DNA of 13,222 nt, from NCBI GenBank assembly GCA_016776705.1, contig JADHSW010000065.1:1-13222 (forward strand). The letters are read 5' to 3'. Shown piece after piece: positions 1 to 7,063 of this stretch. How positions within the stretch are numbered: position 1 is the stretch's first letter; the number at the start of each line of letters is the position of its first letter. Source of the DNA: Rhodospirillales bacterium (GTDB lineage Bacteria > Pseudomonadota > Alphaproteobacteria > Rhodospirillales > JABHCV01). The position numbers were made by a program, and so were the translations under genes. The notes below the pieces were generated by a model. That model was not told the origin of the DNA. It saw only the letters and a program-made list of their open reading frames with translations, and did no database searches.

Positions 1-7
1 GGTCGCC

Positions 8-1318
8 CTATGAATTCGGGTAGATCGGAAATTTTTGACAAAGTTCGATAACCTGCCGGGCCGCTTCAGCTTCGACGGAGGTGTTATCGTTGGCACTTGA
101 GGCAAGACCATCCAGAACGTCGCCAATCAGATTGCCGACCTGACGGAATTCCGCAGTTCCAAACCCCCGCGTTGTCGCAGCCGGTGTACCTAGGCGAACA
201 CCAGATGTGATCATCGGCTTTTCAGGATCGAACGGAATGCCATTTTTGTTACAGGTCATACGGGCGCGATCAAGGCTGTGCTCGGTATCGCGGCCGGTAA
301 GCCCTTTGGGCCTGAGGTCAACCAGCATCAAGTGGGTATCTGTGCCGCCTGAAACGATATCCAGACCACGTTCGACCAGTGTTTCAGCCAGAACTTTGGC
401 ATTTTCGACAACGGCCCTGGTATAATCGGTGAATTCTGGCCGCAGGGCTTCGCCAAAGGCGACTGCTTTGGCTGCAATGACATGCATCAAAGGGCCACCC
501 TGAAGTCCCGGAAATACGGCAGAATTGATTTTTTTGCCAATGTCTTCATTATTTGTCAGAACCATACCGCCACGAGGTCCGCGCAGGGTCTTGTGGGTGG
601 TTGTCGTGACAACATCGGCGATGCCAATTGGCGAAGGGTGAATACCGGTTGCAACGAGGCCAGCAAAGTGTGCCATATCGACCATCAATAACGCCCCGAC
701 TTCATCGGCAATCGCACGGAAACGTGCGAAATCCAGGGTCCGTGGATAGGCGGACCCCCCGGCAATAATCAACCTGGGTTTATGTTCTTTCGCCAGTTTT
801 TCCACTTCATCGAAATCAACCTGGGCATCCTCGCGTCGCACGCCATATTGAATGGCGTTAAACCATTTGCCGGACTGGGCTGGTGGTGCACCGTGGGTCA
901 GATGACCACCGGCGGCAAGCGACATACCCAAAATGGTGTCGCCCGGCTGCAACAGGGCCATCATGACAGAACCGTTGGCCTGCGCTCCTGAATGGGGCTG
1001 GACGTTGACAAAATCACAACCAAAAAGCTTTTTTGCACGTTCAATGGCAAGGCTTTCGGCAATATCAACATACTCGCAACCGCCATAGTAACGCCGCCCC
1101 GGATAACCTTCGGCATACTTGTTGGTCATAATCGATCCCTGGGCTTCAAGGACAGCCCTTGAGACGACGTTTTCTGAAGCGATCAGTTCTATTTGATCCT
1201 GCTGGCGGGCCAGTTCCTGGTTAATGGAAACAAGCAGCTCGGGATCACTGTCCAATAGAGACTGGTTGAAAAATTTTTCGTGGTAGTCTGAAGGATAGGA
1301 ATTGTTAGCGCCAGACAT
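8..1318 (-). CDS. glyA: Serine hydroxymethyltransferase
   Basis: Cytosolic PLP enzyme that converts serine and tetrahydrofolate to glycine and 5,10-methylene-tetrahydrofolate, the main source of one-carbon units. The 436-residue product has the usual family length plus a short N-terminal tail. Visible landmarks are IELIASENVVS (about 43-53), the glycine/tyrosine stretch YPGRRYYGGCEYVD (72-85), VDMAHFAGL (213-221) and the PLP-lysine motif TTTTHKTLRGPRGG with Lys243. The ATG start lies 26 bases after the rpiB stop, with a G-rich GGGGG stretch as possible ribosome binding site, so the two are probably cotranscribed. The TAG stop is only seven bases from the window edge, so what follows is not visible; in related bacteria nrdR often does. 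Nothing looks damaged. Confidence 0.98.
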   Translation of the reverse strand: MSGANNSYPSDYHEKFFNQSLLDSDPELLVSINQELARQQDQIELIASENVVSRAVLEAQGSIMTNKYAEGYPGRRYYGGCEYVDIAESLAIERAKKLFGCDFVNVQPHSGAQANGSVMMALLQPGDTILGMSLAAGGHLTHGAPPAQSGKWFNAIQYGVRREDAQVDFDEVEKLAKEHKPRLIIAGGSAYPRTLDFARFRAIADEVGALLMVDMAHFAGLVATGIHPSPIGIADVVTTTTHKTLRGPRGGMVLTNNEDIGKKINSAVFPGLQGGPLMHVIAAKAVAFGEALRPEFTDYTRAVVENAKVLAETLVERGLDIVSGGTDTHLMLVDLRPKGLTGRDTEHSLDRARMTCNKNGIPFDPEKPMITSGVRLGTPAATTRGFGTAEFRQVGNLIGDVLDGLASSANDNTSVEAEAARQVIELCQKFPIYPNS

Positions 1319-1344
1319 CGGCGGGCCCCCATTTATCGTAGATG

Positions 1345-1788
1345 TTATAAAGGATTAGACAATTTATCGACACGCCTTGCATGGCGACCGCCTTCGAAGT
1401 CGGTTTCCAGGAATGCCTGCAGGCAATCAAGGGCCAGATCAGTCCCGATCATCCGGCCACCGAATACAATAACGTTGGCATCATTGTGAAGCCTGGACAG
1501 TTTAGCCCCCAGGGAATCATGAACCAGGGCGGCGCGAATGCCTGGATAGCGATTGGCGGCAATTGAAATGCCGATGCCACTACCGCAAATTAGAATACCG
1601 CGAGACGCTTTGCCATTGTCGATGGCTGAAGCCATGGCATAGCCAAAATCAGGATAATCAACGGACTCGTCGCTATCGGTTCCCAGATCAAGGATGGCGA
1701 AACCAAGGTTAGTGAGTTCATTTTTAAGAGCATTCTTAAGCTCGAAACCACCATGGTCATTGGCGATGGCTATTGTTTCTGCGGACAT
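1345..1788 (-). CDS. rpiB: Ribose-5-phosphate isomerase B
   Basis: Interconverts ribose-5-phosphate and ribulose-5-phosphate in the non-oxidative pentose phosphate pathway. The 147-residue length fits the RpiB/LacAB family. Family landmarks are the N-terminal Asp11-His12 (ANDHGGFELK), the catalytic Cys68 in ILICGSGIGISIAANR, His101-Asn102 in LHNDANV and the phosphate-binding arginines near 136-139 (GGRHARR). The start is an ATG preceded by AAGGG at seven bases. It is the first gene of an rpiB-glyA pair. The 124 bases upstream contain only a weak promoter-like match (TTGTTG, 16 bases, TATGGT on the minus strand), so I list no promoter. LacA/LacB galactose-6-phosphate isomerase is the alternative, but the glyA neighbour and single subunit favour RpiB. 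Confidence 0.97.
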   Translation of the reverse strand: MSAETIAIANDHGGFELKNALKNELTNLGFAILDLGTDSDESVDYPDFGYAMASAIDNGKASRGILICGSGIGISIAANRYPGIRAALVHDSLGAKLSRLHNDANVIVFGGRMIGTDLALDCLQAFLETDFEGGRHARRVDKLSNPL

Positions 1789-1912
1789 AAATCATCCCTT
1801 GCATTCATTGAGGGTCAACAGGAAAGTCCCGGAGGGGCACTAGGTACCATATATCGTCAGCGAATGCCAACAAACCACAAGCCAAAGGGCGGGTAAATAC
1901 ATATTGCGTCAT

Positions 1913-2140
1913 TTAGAAAAGATTGTCTTTTTTCTCAGCTTCTTTTTTCTTTTTATTAAGGACATAGGCCAGTTTTCGGGCAGCAAGTCGCTTAAGCACA
2001 GCTTCACCTTGCTGCTTGTCCCCAATCATTGTGACCTCCGTACCCGATATCGGATCAATGGCGATAACTCTGACGGCCCGCCCGGAGGTATAGTGAAGTT
2101 CCAGAAGAACTTCCCCCGAATATCTTCTTTCACGTTTCAT
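1913..2140 (-). CDS. Small conserved-type hypothetical protein (possible DUF6898 family)
   Basis: Codes for about 75 residues from the ATG at 2140, beginning MKRERRYSGEVLLELHY. A TTG six codons upstream (2158) would give 81 residues, but neither start has a clear Shine-Dalgarno sequence. The protein has a beta-rich first half, with GEVLLEL and the motif AIDPISGTEVTMIG (about 28-41), then a helical basic tail with LKRLAARKLAYVLNKKKK. No signal peptide or membrane segment is visible. The pattern GEVxxE...AIDxxTGTEVxxxG...LxxLAxxKL resembles a small family I associate with Rhodospirillales (DUF6898), of unknown role; this assignment is from memory. The gene sits between the histidine kinase (stop at 2189) and rpiB on the same strand. 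The plausible protein-like composition and the position support a real gene. Confidence 0.65.
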   Translation of the reverse strand: MKRERRYSGEVLLELHYTSGRAVRVIAIDPISGTEVTMIGDKQQGEAVLKRLAARKLAYVLNKKKKEAEKKDNLF

Positions 2141-2188
2141 AGGTGCATATAACCGCAATGAAATGAGTAAGTCACCCCGTCAAAATAA

Positions 2189-3358
2189 CTATTCTTGCTG
2201 TATAACTCTTGAAGCCGGGAAACAGATTTTTACAGATGTTCCCAAGCCTTTCTGGGATTTAATCTTTAATTGGCCGCCATGTATATCAACAAGGTTTTTT
2301 GATAGGGGCAACCCCAGACCCGTCCCCTCGTATTTGCGGGCCAGATGGGAGTCCGCCTGGCCAAAAAATATCATGGATTTCGCCAGGCCTTCTTCGTCCA
2401 TGCCAATTCCCGTATCGGCTACATTTATTACCATGTCGTTTTTTTCATCAAGCCATACACCGATGTTCACTTCCCCGCCCCGGTCAGTGAACTTTACTGC
2501 GTTGGAAAGAATATTAAGAAAAATCTGTTTAACTCTCCGCTCATCAACTTTTAGCAATGGCATTCCCAGGCCAATTTCATTGTGAATTTGAACACCCGCT
2601 TCATCGGCTCGAGGACGGACCAGGCGCAGACAGGCTTCCATCAAGTAACCAATATTGACCTCTTCTATATTTAGTTCCAGTTTGCCCGCCTCAATAGCTG
2701 CGACATCCAGAATATCGTTAATCAATTCAAGAAGATGCTCACCAGAGGCATGAATGCAATTGATGTACTCAAGATACTTTTCATTATTGATTGCCCCAAA
2801 GGTTTCCTCTTTGACGGCCTCTGAAAAACCGATGATGGCATTAAGGGGTGTCCGTAATTCGTGGCTCATATTTGTGACCAGTTCGGTCTTGGCTCGGTTA
2901 GCCAACTCCGCCTGAGTCATCGCCATTTTGACTTTTTGTTCGTTCTGCTTTTGTACATTGATGTCGCGCACGCTCCATCTGGTGCCGATCAGCGTTTCAA
3001 CTTCATCGTAAACAGGCTGATACGACAATGAAGCCCAACGGATGATGCCGTTCTTGCACTTCAAACGAAACTCGATATCAAAATCCAGTTCCTCAGCCAT
3101 TGCATTTTCAATGTGTTTGGCGACAAGGCCCTTGTCGTCTTGATGCACCATCGGCAAAGGGTATTCGTGCATGCTCATGCACTCGTGCACCTGATAACCC
3201 GTTATCCGTTCTACAGCAGAATTGACCCAACGAAGGATACCATCCGTCCCAAACCATGACTCCCAGTCATAGGTATATTCGGCAATGGCCTGAAAATTAA
3301 CATTTTCAGTGCTGAACTTGCCTTTTTTCGGCACCGCTTCTGGTTGTGATCGACCCAA
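2189..3358 (-). CDS. Soluble PAS-domain sensor histidine kinase
   Basis: A 389-residue two-component kinase with no membrane segment or signal peptide, so the sensor is cytoplasmic. Order: one PAS domain of the PAS_3/PAC type (about 22-135, with GTRWSVRDINVQK at its end), a short coiled linker (136-160), a HisKA dimerisation domain with the phospho-acceptor His166 in NMSHELRTPLNAIIGFSE, and an HATPase_c domain (about 268-382). The ATPase has its N box (QIFLNILSNAVKF), G1 box (ADTGIGM) and G2 box (GTGLGLPLSKNLV). All key residues are present. There is no receiver domain and no response regulator nearby, so it is an orphan with unknown partner and signal. The start is TTG, chosen because AGGAG sits five bases upstream; the GTG at 3334 is a weaker alternative. 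It follows icmF by 122 bases. Confidence 0.93.
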   Translation of the reverse strand: MGRSQPEAVPKKGKFSTENVNFQAIAEYTYDWESWFGTDGILRWVNSAVERITGYQVHECMSMHEYPLPMVHQDDKGLVAKHIENAMAEELDFDIEFRLKCKNGIIRWASLSYQPVYDEVETLIGTRWSVRDINVQKQNEQKVKMAMTQAELANRAKTELVTNMSHELRTPLNAIIGFSEAVKEETFGAINNEKYLEYINCIHASGEHLLELINDILDVAAIEAGKLELNIEEVNIGYLMEACLRLVRPRADEAGVQIHNEIGLGMPLLKVDERRVKQIFLNILSNAVKFTDRGGEVNIGVWLDEKNDMVINVADTGIGMDEEGLAKSMIFFGQADSHLARKYEGTGLGLPLSKNLVDIHGGQLKIKSQKGLGTSVKICFPASRVIQQE

Positions 3359-3383
3359 AACAACTCCTGATTACCTCAGGACC

Positions 3384-3412
3384 AGAATAAGGGAGCAGTT
3401 TGAATCCAGCAA
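3384..3412 (-). promoter_or_regulatory. Candidate sigma70-type promoter for the histidine kinase
   Basis: On the minus strand TTGCTG (3412-3407), a 17-base spacer and TATTCT (3389-3384) lie about 25 bases before the TTG start of the kinase. The spacing is ideal but the hexamers match the consensus only moderately, so this is a suggestion that the kinase need not depend on readthrough from icmF. Confidence 0.35.
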
Positions 3413-3457
3413 CACAATACTATGCGATATTTTCGACTCAATAGTGATGTATTTGAA

Positions 3458-3475
3458 TACAGGAGTAAGCCTGTA
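3458..3475 (-). other. Short hairpin just after icmF
   Basis: An inverted repeat, TACAGG and CCTGTA with a six-base loop, begins six bases after the icmF stop codon. On the minus strand it is followed by TTCAAATA and not by a run of T. It may protect the icmF transcript end or weakly attenuate it. It does not qualify as a normal intrinsic terminator. Confidence 0.3.
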
Positions 3476-3480
3476 CTTTC

Positions 3481-6400
3481 CTACATATTGCGCCGGTACT
3501 GTCCGCCCGCTTCGAACAGGGCATCCGTAATATCACCCAATGAACAACAGCGTGCTGCCTCAACAAGTACGGCAAAGACGTTCCCACCGCTGGTAGCGGT
3601 TGTTTTCAATCGCTGCAACATCTCCGCAGAAGCCTGCTCATTTTCCTTTTGATAGGCGCGTAATCGTTTGATTTGACTTATCTTTTCTTCTTCAGTGGAA
3701 CGAGCCAAATCAGGCGTTACAACGGCGTGATCTTCATTGGGGTTGGTAAAGGTATTCACCCCGATGATCGGGTATGATCCATCGTGCTTCCTGGTTTCGT
3801 AGTAAAGAGATTCATCCTGAATCTTGCCACGCTGGTAACCGGTTTCCATGGCGCCCAAAACGCCACCGCGTTCGGAAATACGCTCAAATTCCTGCAAAAC
3901 CGCTTCTTCGACCAGATCTGTTAATTCGTCAATGATGAACGATCCCTGGTTAGGGTTTTCGTTCATCGCAAGGCCCCACTCGCGATTAATGATCATCTGG
4001 ATGGCCAGGGCGCGGCGCACACTGTCTTCAGTGGGCGTCGTAAAGGCTTCATCATGGGCATTAGTGTGCAGGGAATTGCAGTTATCGTAAATGCCGATAA
4101 GCGCCTGCAAGGTGGTGCGGATATCGTTGAAGTCCATTTCCTGTGCATGCAGGGATCTACCTGATGTCTGGACATGGTATTTCAGTTTTTGGGAGCGATC
4201 ATTGGCACCACAACGGTCGCGCATGGACGTTGCCCAAATACGGCGTGCCACCCGGCCCATCACGGAATATTCAGGGTCCATTCCGTTCGAGAAGAAGAAC
4301 GACAGGTTTGGCGCAAAATCATCAATGTTCATACCCCGAGCCAAATAGGTTTCCACATAGGTGAAACCATTTGACAGGGTAAAGGCGAGTTGCGAGATCG
4401 GATTGGCGCCTGCCTCGGCAATATGATAGCCGGAAATTGAGACGGAATAGAAATTCCTGACCCTGTTTTCAACAAAGTATTCCTGAATATCGGCCATCAT
4501 TTTGAGGGCGAATTCGGTTGAGAAAATACAGGTGTTCTGGCCCTGATCTTCTTTCAGGATATCTGCCTGAATGGTGCCACGAACGTTTTCATGGACCCAG
4601 GCACGAATATCGCTGGCTTCCTGGGCATTCGGTGCACGGCCATTGTCTTCTTCAAATCGACTCAGTTGTTGGTTCATTGCCGTGTTCAGGAAGAAAGCCA
4701 GCATGGTTGGTGCAGGCCCGTTAATGGTCATGGAAACAGATGTTGCCGGGTCGCAAAGATCGAAGCCGTCATATAATTCTTCCATATCGTGTAACGTGGC
4801 GATTGAAACACCTGAATTTCCGACTTTGCCATAGATATCAGGACGTTCATCCGGATTGAAACCGTACAGTGTGACTGAATCAAAGGCGGTGGAAAGCCTT
4901 TTGGCTTCGGAATGGGACGAAAGATACTTGAAGCGTTTGTTGGTGCGCTTGGCGTCTCCTTCACCGGCGAACATTCGGGTCGGGTCTTCACCAGCCCGCT
5001 TGAATGGGAAAACGCCTGCCGTATAGGGGAAGTGCCCGGGTAAATTTTCCTTCATGCGCCATTTCAGAATCTCGCCCTCGTCCTCGAAATCAGGCAGAGA
5101 AACACGGGAAATTTGATTGCCGGACAAGGTTTCACGACTCAATTTAGTATGAATCTCTTTTCCGCGTACTTCGGTCACCAATTCCTTGCCCCGATACATT
5201 GCCTTAAGTCCGGGCCAATCGGTGAGTAGTTTGTTTGCTTTGGGATCAAGGGATTCATGCCGGTAGGCGATCAACTTGTCCAGGTCATCGCTTTCGCCAC
5301 TATGTTCAGCCAACATCTCCTTGGTAGCCAGCAATTGTTGGCGCTCGCGAGCGATTTTAACCTGTTTGCGTACATCGGCATGGTAACTGCGCACCGTATC
5401 AGCGATATCGGCCAGATAACGTTGACGTTCTGGCGGCACAATGGAATCGCCGGGCTCAGAAACCCTGGATTGAACCGGATCGATGGAACACGAAAACCCA
5501 GTGAATCCTTTGCCTGAGAATTGGGCGATAAGCTCTTGATATAAAGCCGTTACACCAACATCGCTAAAGCGCGAAGCAATGGTCCCGAAAACGGGCATAT
5601 CGTCCGCATTGGCATCGAAAGCCTTACGATTGCGTTGGACCTGTTTGCGAACATCGCGGATTGCATCCAATGCGCCTTTTCGATCCAGTTTATTAACCGC
5701 AACAACATCGGCAAAATCGAGCATATCAATTTTTTCCAATTGGCTGGCCGCGCCGAATTCGGGAGTCATCACGTACAGGGACAGGTCAGTCATTTCGACA
5801 ATTCCTGAATCACCCTGACCGATACCCGGTGTTTCAACGATAACCAGGTCGAAACCTGCGGCCTTACACGAACGAACGATGGCAGGAAGACTGTCTGGAA
5901 CTTCGCTGCCGCTGTCACGGGTCGCAAGCGAACGCATATAAATATTGTCGCCGGAAATCGCGTTCATACGAATCCGATCCCCCAACAAGGCCCCACCGGT
6001 TTTACGCCGGGACGGATCAATAGCTATGACGGCAATGCGCGGCTCACCCGAATACAGGCGGAAACGTCTGATTACCTCGTCAGTCAGGGATGATTTGCCA
6101 GCTCCTCCGGTTCCGGTGATGCCCAGCACCGGAACGCTTACGTGGTCTTTTGCCAGTTTTTCCAGATCGTCAAGATCACCGTCGTCAATCGTGCTGTTTT
6201 CAAGGGCGGTAATAACCTGAGCAAGGGCGGCATGGTTGCCCTGCTTCAGGGCTGTAAGGTTTACGCTGGTGGCAACTCCCCTGCCCTCGTTGGCGCGCTC
6301 AATCATATTGGCGATCATGCCCTGCAGACCCATCTTGCGGCCATCTTCCGGGGAATACAGGCGATTTACCCCATAAGAATGCAAATCGTCCATTTCTTCC

Positions 6401-6744
6401 GGGGTAATTACGCCACCACCGCCGCCAAAGACGTGGATATCCGGGCGTCCTTTCTTTTTCAGAAGGTCGATCATGTATTTGAAATACTCTACGTGACCTC
6501 CCTGATAGGAACTGACGGCAATGGCATCGGCGTCTTCTTCAACGGCAGCCGTCACCACTTCGTCCACCGAGCGATTATGACCCAAATGAATAACCTCGGC
6601 CCCTTCGGACTGCAGGATGCGACGCATGATGTTGATGGCGGCATCATGACCGTCAAACAGGCTGGCAGCGGTTATAAAGCGCGGCGGTGTGCTCAGTTCT
6701 GATGAAGATTTTGAAGAATTTAAGATTACAGAATCGTCTGGCAC
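3481..6744 (-). CDS. icmF: Fused isobutyryl-CoA mutase (B12 domain, G-protein chaperone and mutase in one chain)
   Basis: Adenosylcobalamin enzyme that interconverts isobutyryl-CoA and n-butyryl-CoA; some family members also act on isovaleryl/pivalyl-CoA. Using 1087 residues from the GTG at 6744, the order is: B12-binding domain (about 20-150, cobalt-ligand motif DGHDAA with His33); MeaB-like GTPase (about 205-420, P-loop GTGGAGKSS with Lys217, ETPGIGQGD, base-recognition NKLD at 351-354); linker; and the mutase TIM barrel (about 550-1087, with SVSISGYHIAEAGANP). The substrate-pocket segments read FPYTAGVFPF and EDQGQNTCIF, the IcmF pattern, where methylmalonyl-CoA mutase has Tyr and Arg. GTG is preferred because AAGGAG lies seven bases upstream; a TTG at 6771 adds nine residues but has a poorly placed ribosome binding site. 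It has a dedicated promoter and no mutase partner subunit nearby. Confidence 0.95.
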   Translation of the reverse strand: MPDDSVILNSSKSSSELSTPPRFITAASLFDGHDAAINIMRRILQSEGAEVIHLGHNRSVDEVVTAAVEEDADAIAVSSYQGGHVEYFKYMIDLLKKKGRPDIHVFGGGGGVITPEEMDDLHSYGVNRLYSPEDGRKMGLQGMIANMIERANEGRGVATSVNLTALKQGNHAALAQVITALENSTIDDGDLDDLEKLAKDHVSVPVLGITGTGGAGKSSLTDEVIRRFRLYSGEPRIAVIAIDPSRRKTGGALLGDRIRMNAISGDNIYMRSLATRDSGSEVPDSLPAIVRSCKAAGFDLVIVETPGIGQGDSGIVEMTDLSLYVMTPEFGAASQLEKIDMLDFADVVAVNKLDRKGALDAIRDVRKQVQRNRKAFDANADDMPVFGTIASRFSDVGVTALYQELIAQFSGKGFTGFSCSIDPVQSRVSEPGDSIVPPERQRYLADIADTVRSYHADVRKQVKIARERQQLLATKEMLAEHSGESDDLDKLIAYRHESLDPKANKLLTDWPGLKAMYRGKELVTEVRGKEIHTKLSRETLSGNQISRVSLPDFEDEGEILKWRMKENLPGHFPYTAGVFPFKRAGEDPTRMFAGEGDAKRTNKRFKYLSSHSEAKRLSTAFDSVTLYGFNPDERPDIYGKVGNSGVSIATLHDMEELYDGFDLCDPATSVSMTINGPAPTMLAFFLNTAMNQQLSRFEEDNGRAPNAQEASDIRAWVHENVRGTIQADILKEDQGQNTCIFSTEFALKMMADIQEYFVENRVRNFYSVSISGYHIAEAGANPISQLAFTLSNGFTYVETYLARGMNIDDFAPNLSFFFSNGMDPEYSVMGRVARRIWATSMRDRCGANDRSQKLKYHVQTSGRSLHAQEMDFNDIRTTLQALIGIYDNCNSLHTNAHDEAFTTPTEDSVRRALAIQMIINREWGLAMNENPNQGSFIIDELTDLVEEAVLQEFERISERGGVLGAMETGYQRGKIQDESLYYETRKHDGSYPIIGVNTFTNPNEDHAVVTPDLARSTEEEKISQIKRLRAYQKENEQASAEMLQRLKTTATSGGNVFAVLVEAARCCSLGDITDALFEAGGQYRRNM

Positions 6745-6815
6745 GGCCTGACTCCTTGGGCAAAGGTCCAAATACTCCCGGCTATTGTAATCAATAAAGT
6801 GGCATAGTCGGAGGA

Positions 6816-6846
6816 ATTATCAAGTTTACGTTAACGTAAACGTCAA
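6816..6846 (-). promoter_or_regulatory. MerR-type promoter and palindromic operator of icmF
   Basis: Reading the minus strand there is a -35 TTGACG (6846-6841), a spacer of exactly 19 bases and a -10 GATAAT (6821-6816). The spacer contains an almost fully overlapping perfect 18-base palindrome, GTTTACGTTAACGTAAAC (6824-6841). A 19-20 base spacer with a palindrome between the hexamers is the hallmark of promoters activated by MerR-family proteins, which untwist the DNA. The motif resembles sites I recall for LiuR, the MerR-family regulator of branched-chain amino acid breakdown in proteobacteria, which fits control of isobutyryl-CoA mutase. No merR/liuR gene is in the window. The -10 is about 70 bases before the chosen GTG start. 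The site could also affect the divergent decarboxylase. Confidence 0.75.
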
Positions 6847-6930
6847 CTTACTGCACGCGACCCCAATGGTAAAGGGGAAGATCGAAAGTATATCCCAAAA
6901 AAACTTAATCATACTTGCCCAAAGGGAAAA

Positions 6931-7035
6931 ATGATGTCACCAATCTCAAGTCCGGTGTGGTGTCCGGGCTCAAGCATCCTTGAAATGACGCCTGTGTCTT
7001 TCGTCCCTGTCTCTGGCGGGTGGCGCAAGCCGTGA
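6931..7035 (+). CDS. Candidate 34-codon leader peptide upstream of the decarboxylase
   Basis: A short reading frame in the decarboxylase leader. It opens with two ATG codons (6931, 6934), begins MMSPISSPVWCPG and ends GGWRKP followed by TGA at 7033-7035. AAAGGG at 6921-6926 is four bases before the first ATG and seven before the second, so the second has the better spacing (33 residues). The stop is 28 bases before the decarboxylase ATG. The peptide is rich in Pro and Ser, with no membrane segment. Two features suggest a sensing leader peptide: the last codons Arg-Lys-Pro-stop, a poor context for release, and the overlap of its end with a GCAA-capped hairpin. By analogy, enterobacterial speF is governed by a 34-residue leader peptide that senses ornithine; the sequences are not similar. 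A chance reading frame remains possible. Confidence 0.45.
   Translation: MMSPISSPVWCPGSSILEMTPVSFVPVSGGWRKP
6936..7033 (+). promoter_or_regulatory. Structured leader RNA of the decarboxylase gene (possible speF-type element)
   Basis: The transcript before the decarboxylase can fold into nested helices. GTCA (6936-6939) pairs with TGAC (6986-6989) and TCAAG (6946-6950) with CTTGA (6979-6983). These enclose a hairpin, TCCGG (6951-6955) with CCGGG (6964-6968), closing an eight-base loop. A second TCAAG (6970-6974) can pair with the same CTTGA around a four-base loop, giving a mutually exclusive fold. Downstream, GTGGC-GCAA-GCCGT (7020-7033) forms a GNRA-type hairpin followed by GATTTTCATT, a weak terminator-like arrangement. 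Alphaproteobacterial ornithine decarboxylase genes are known to carry a leader RNA family called speF; I cannot confirm membership by eye. No convincing plus-strand promoter was found in the rest of this 319-base intergenic region. Confidence 0.4.
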
Positions 7036-7063
7036 TTTTCATTATCTTGAGAATAGGTGAAAA

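Noticed and set aside
1789..1912. Riboswitch or strong promoter before rpiB-glyA
   Set aside because: No convincing stem set or paired hexamers; only a weak TTGTTG/TATGGT match. A glycine riboswitch pattern was not seen.
2163..2585. A 140-codon plus-strand frame opposite the histidine kinase
   Set aside because: Antisense to the conserved HATPase domain and without protein-family features.
3458..3475. Intrinsic terminator for icmF
   Set aside because: The hairpin has only six base pairs and no T-run after it, so it is listed only as a hairpin.
6142..6702. A 186-codon open frame on the plus strand inside icmF
   Set aside because: It lies wholly antisense to a strongly conserved coding region, and its translation shows no recognisable domain. 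It is a by-product of codon bias.
6745..6771. TTG start nine codons upstream of the chosen icmF start
   Set aside because: Its only GGGAG is three bases away, too close, while GTG 6744 has AAGGAG at seven bases.
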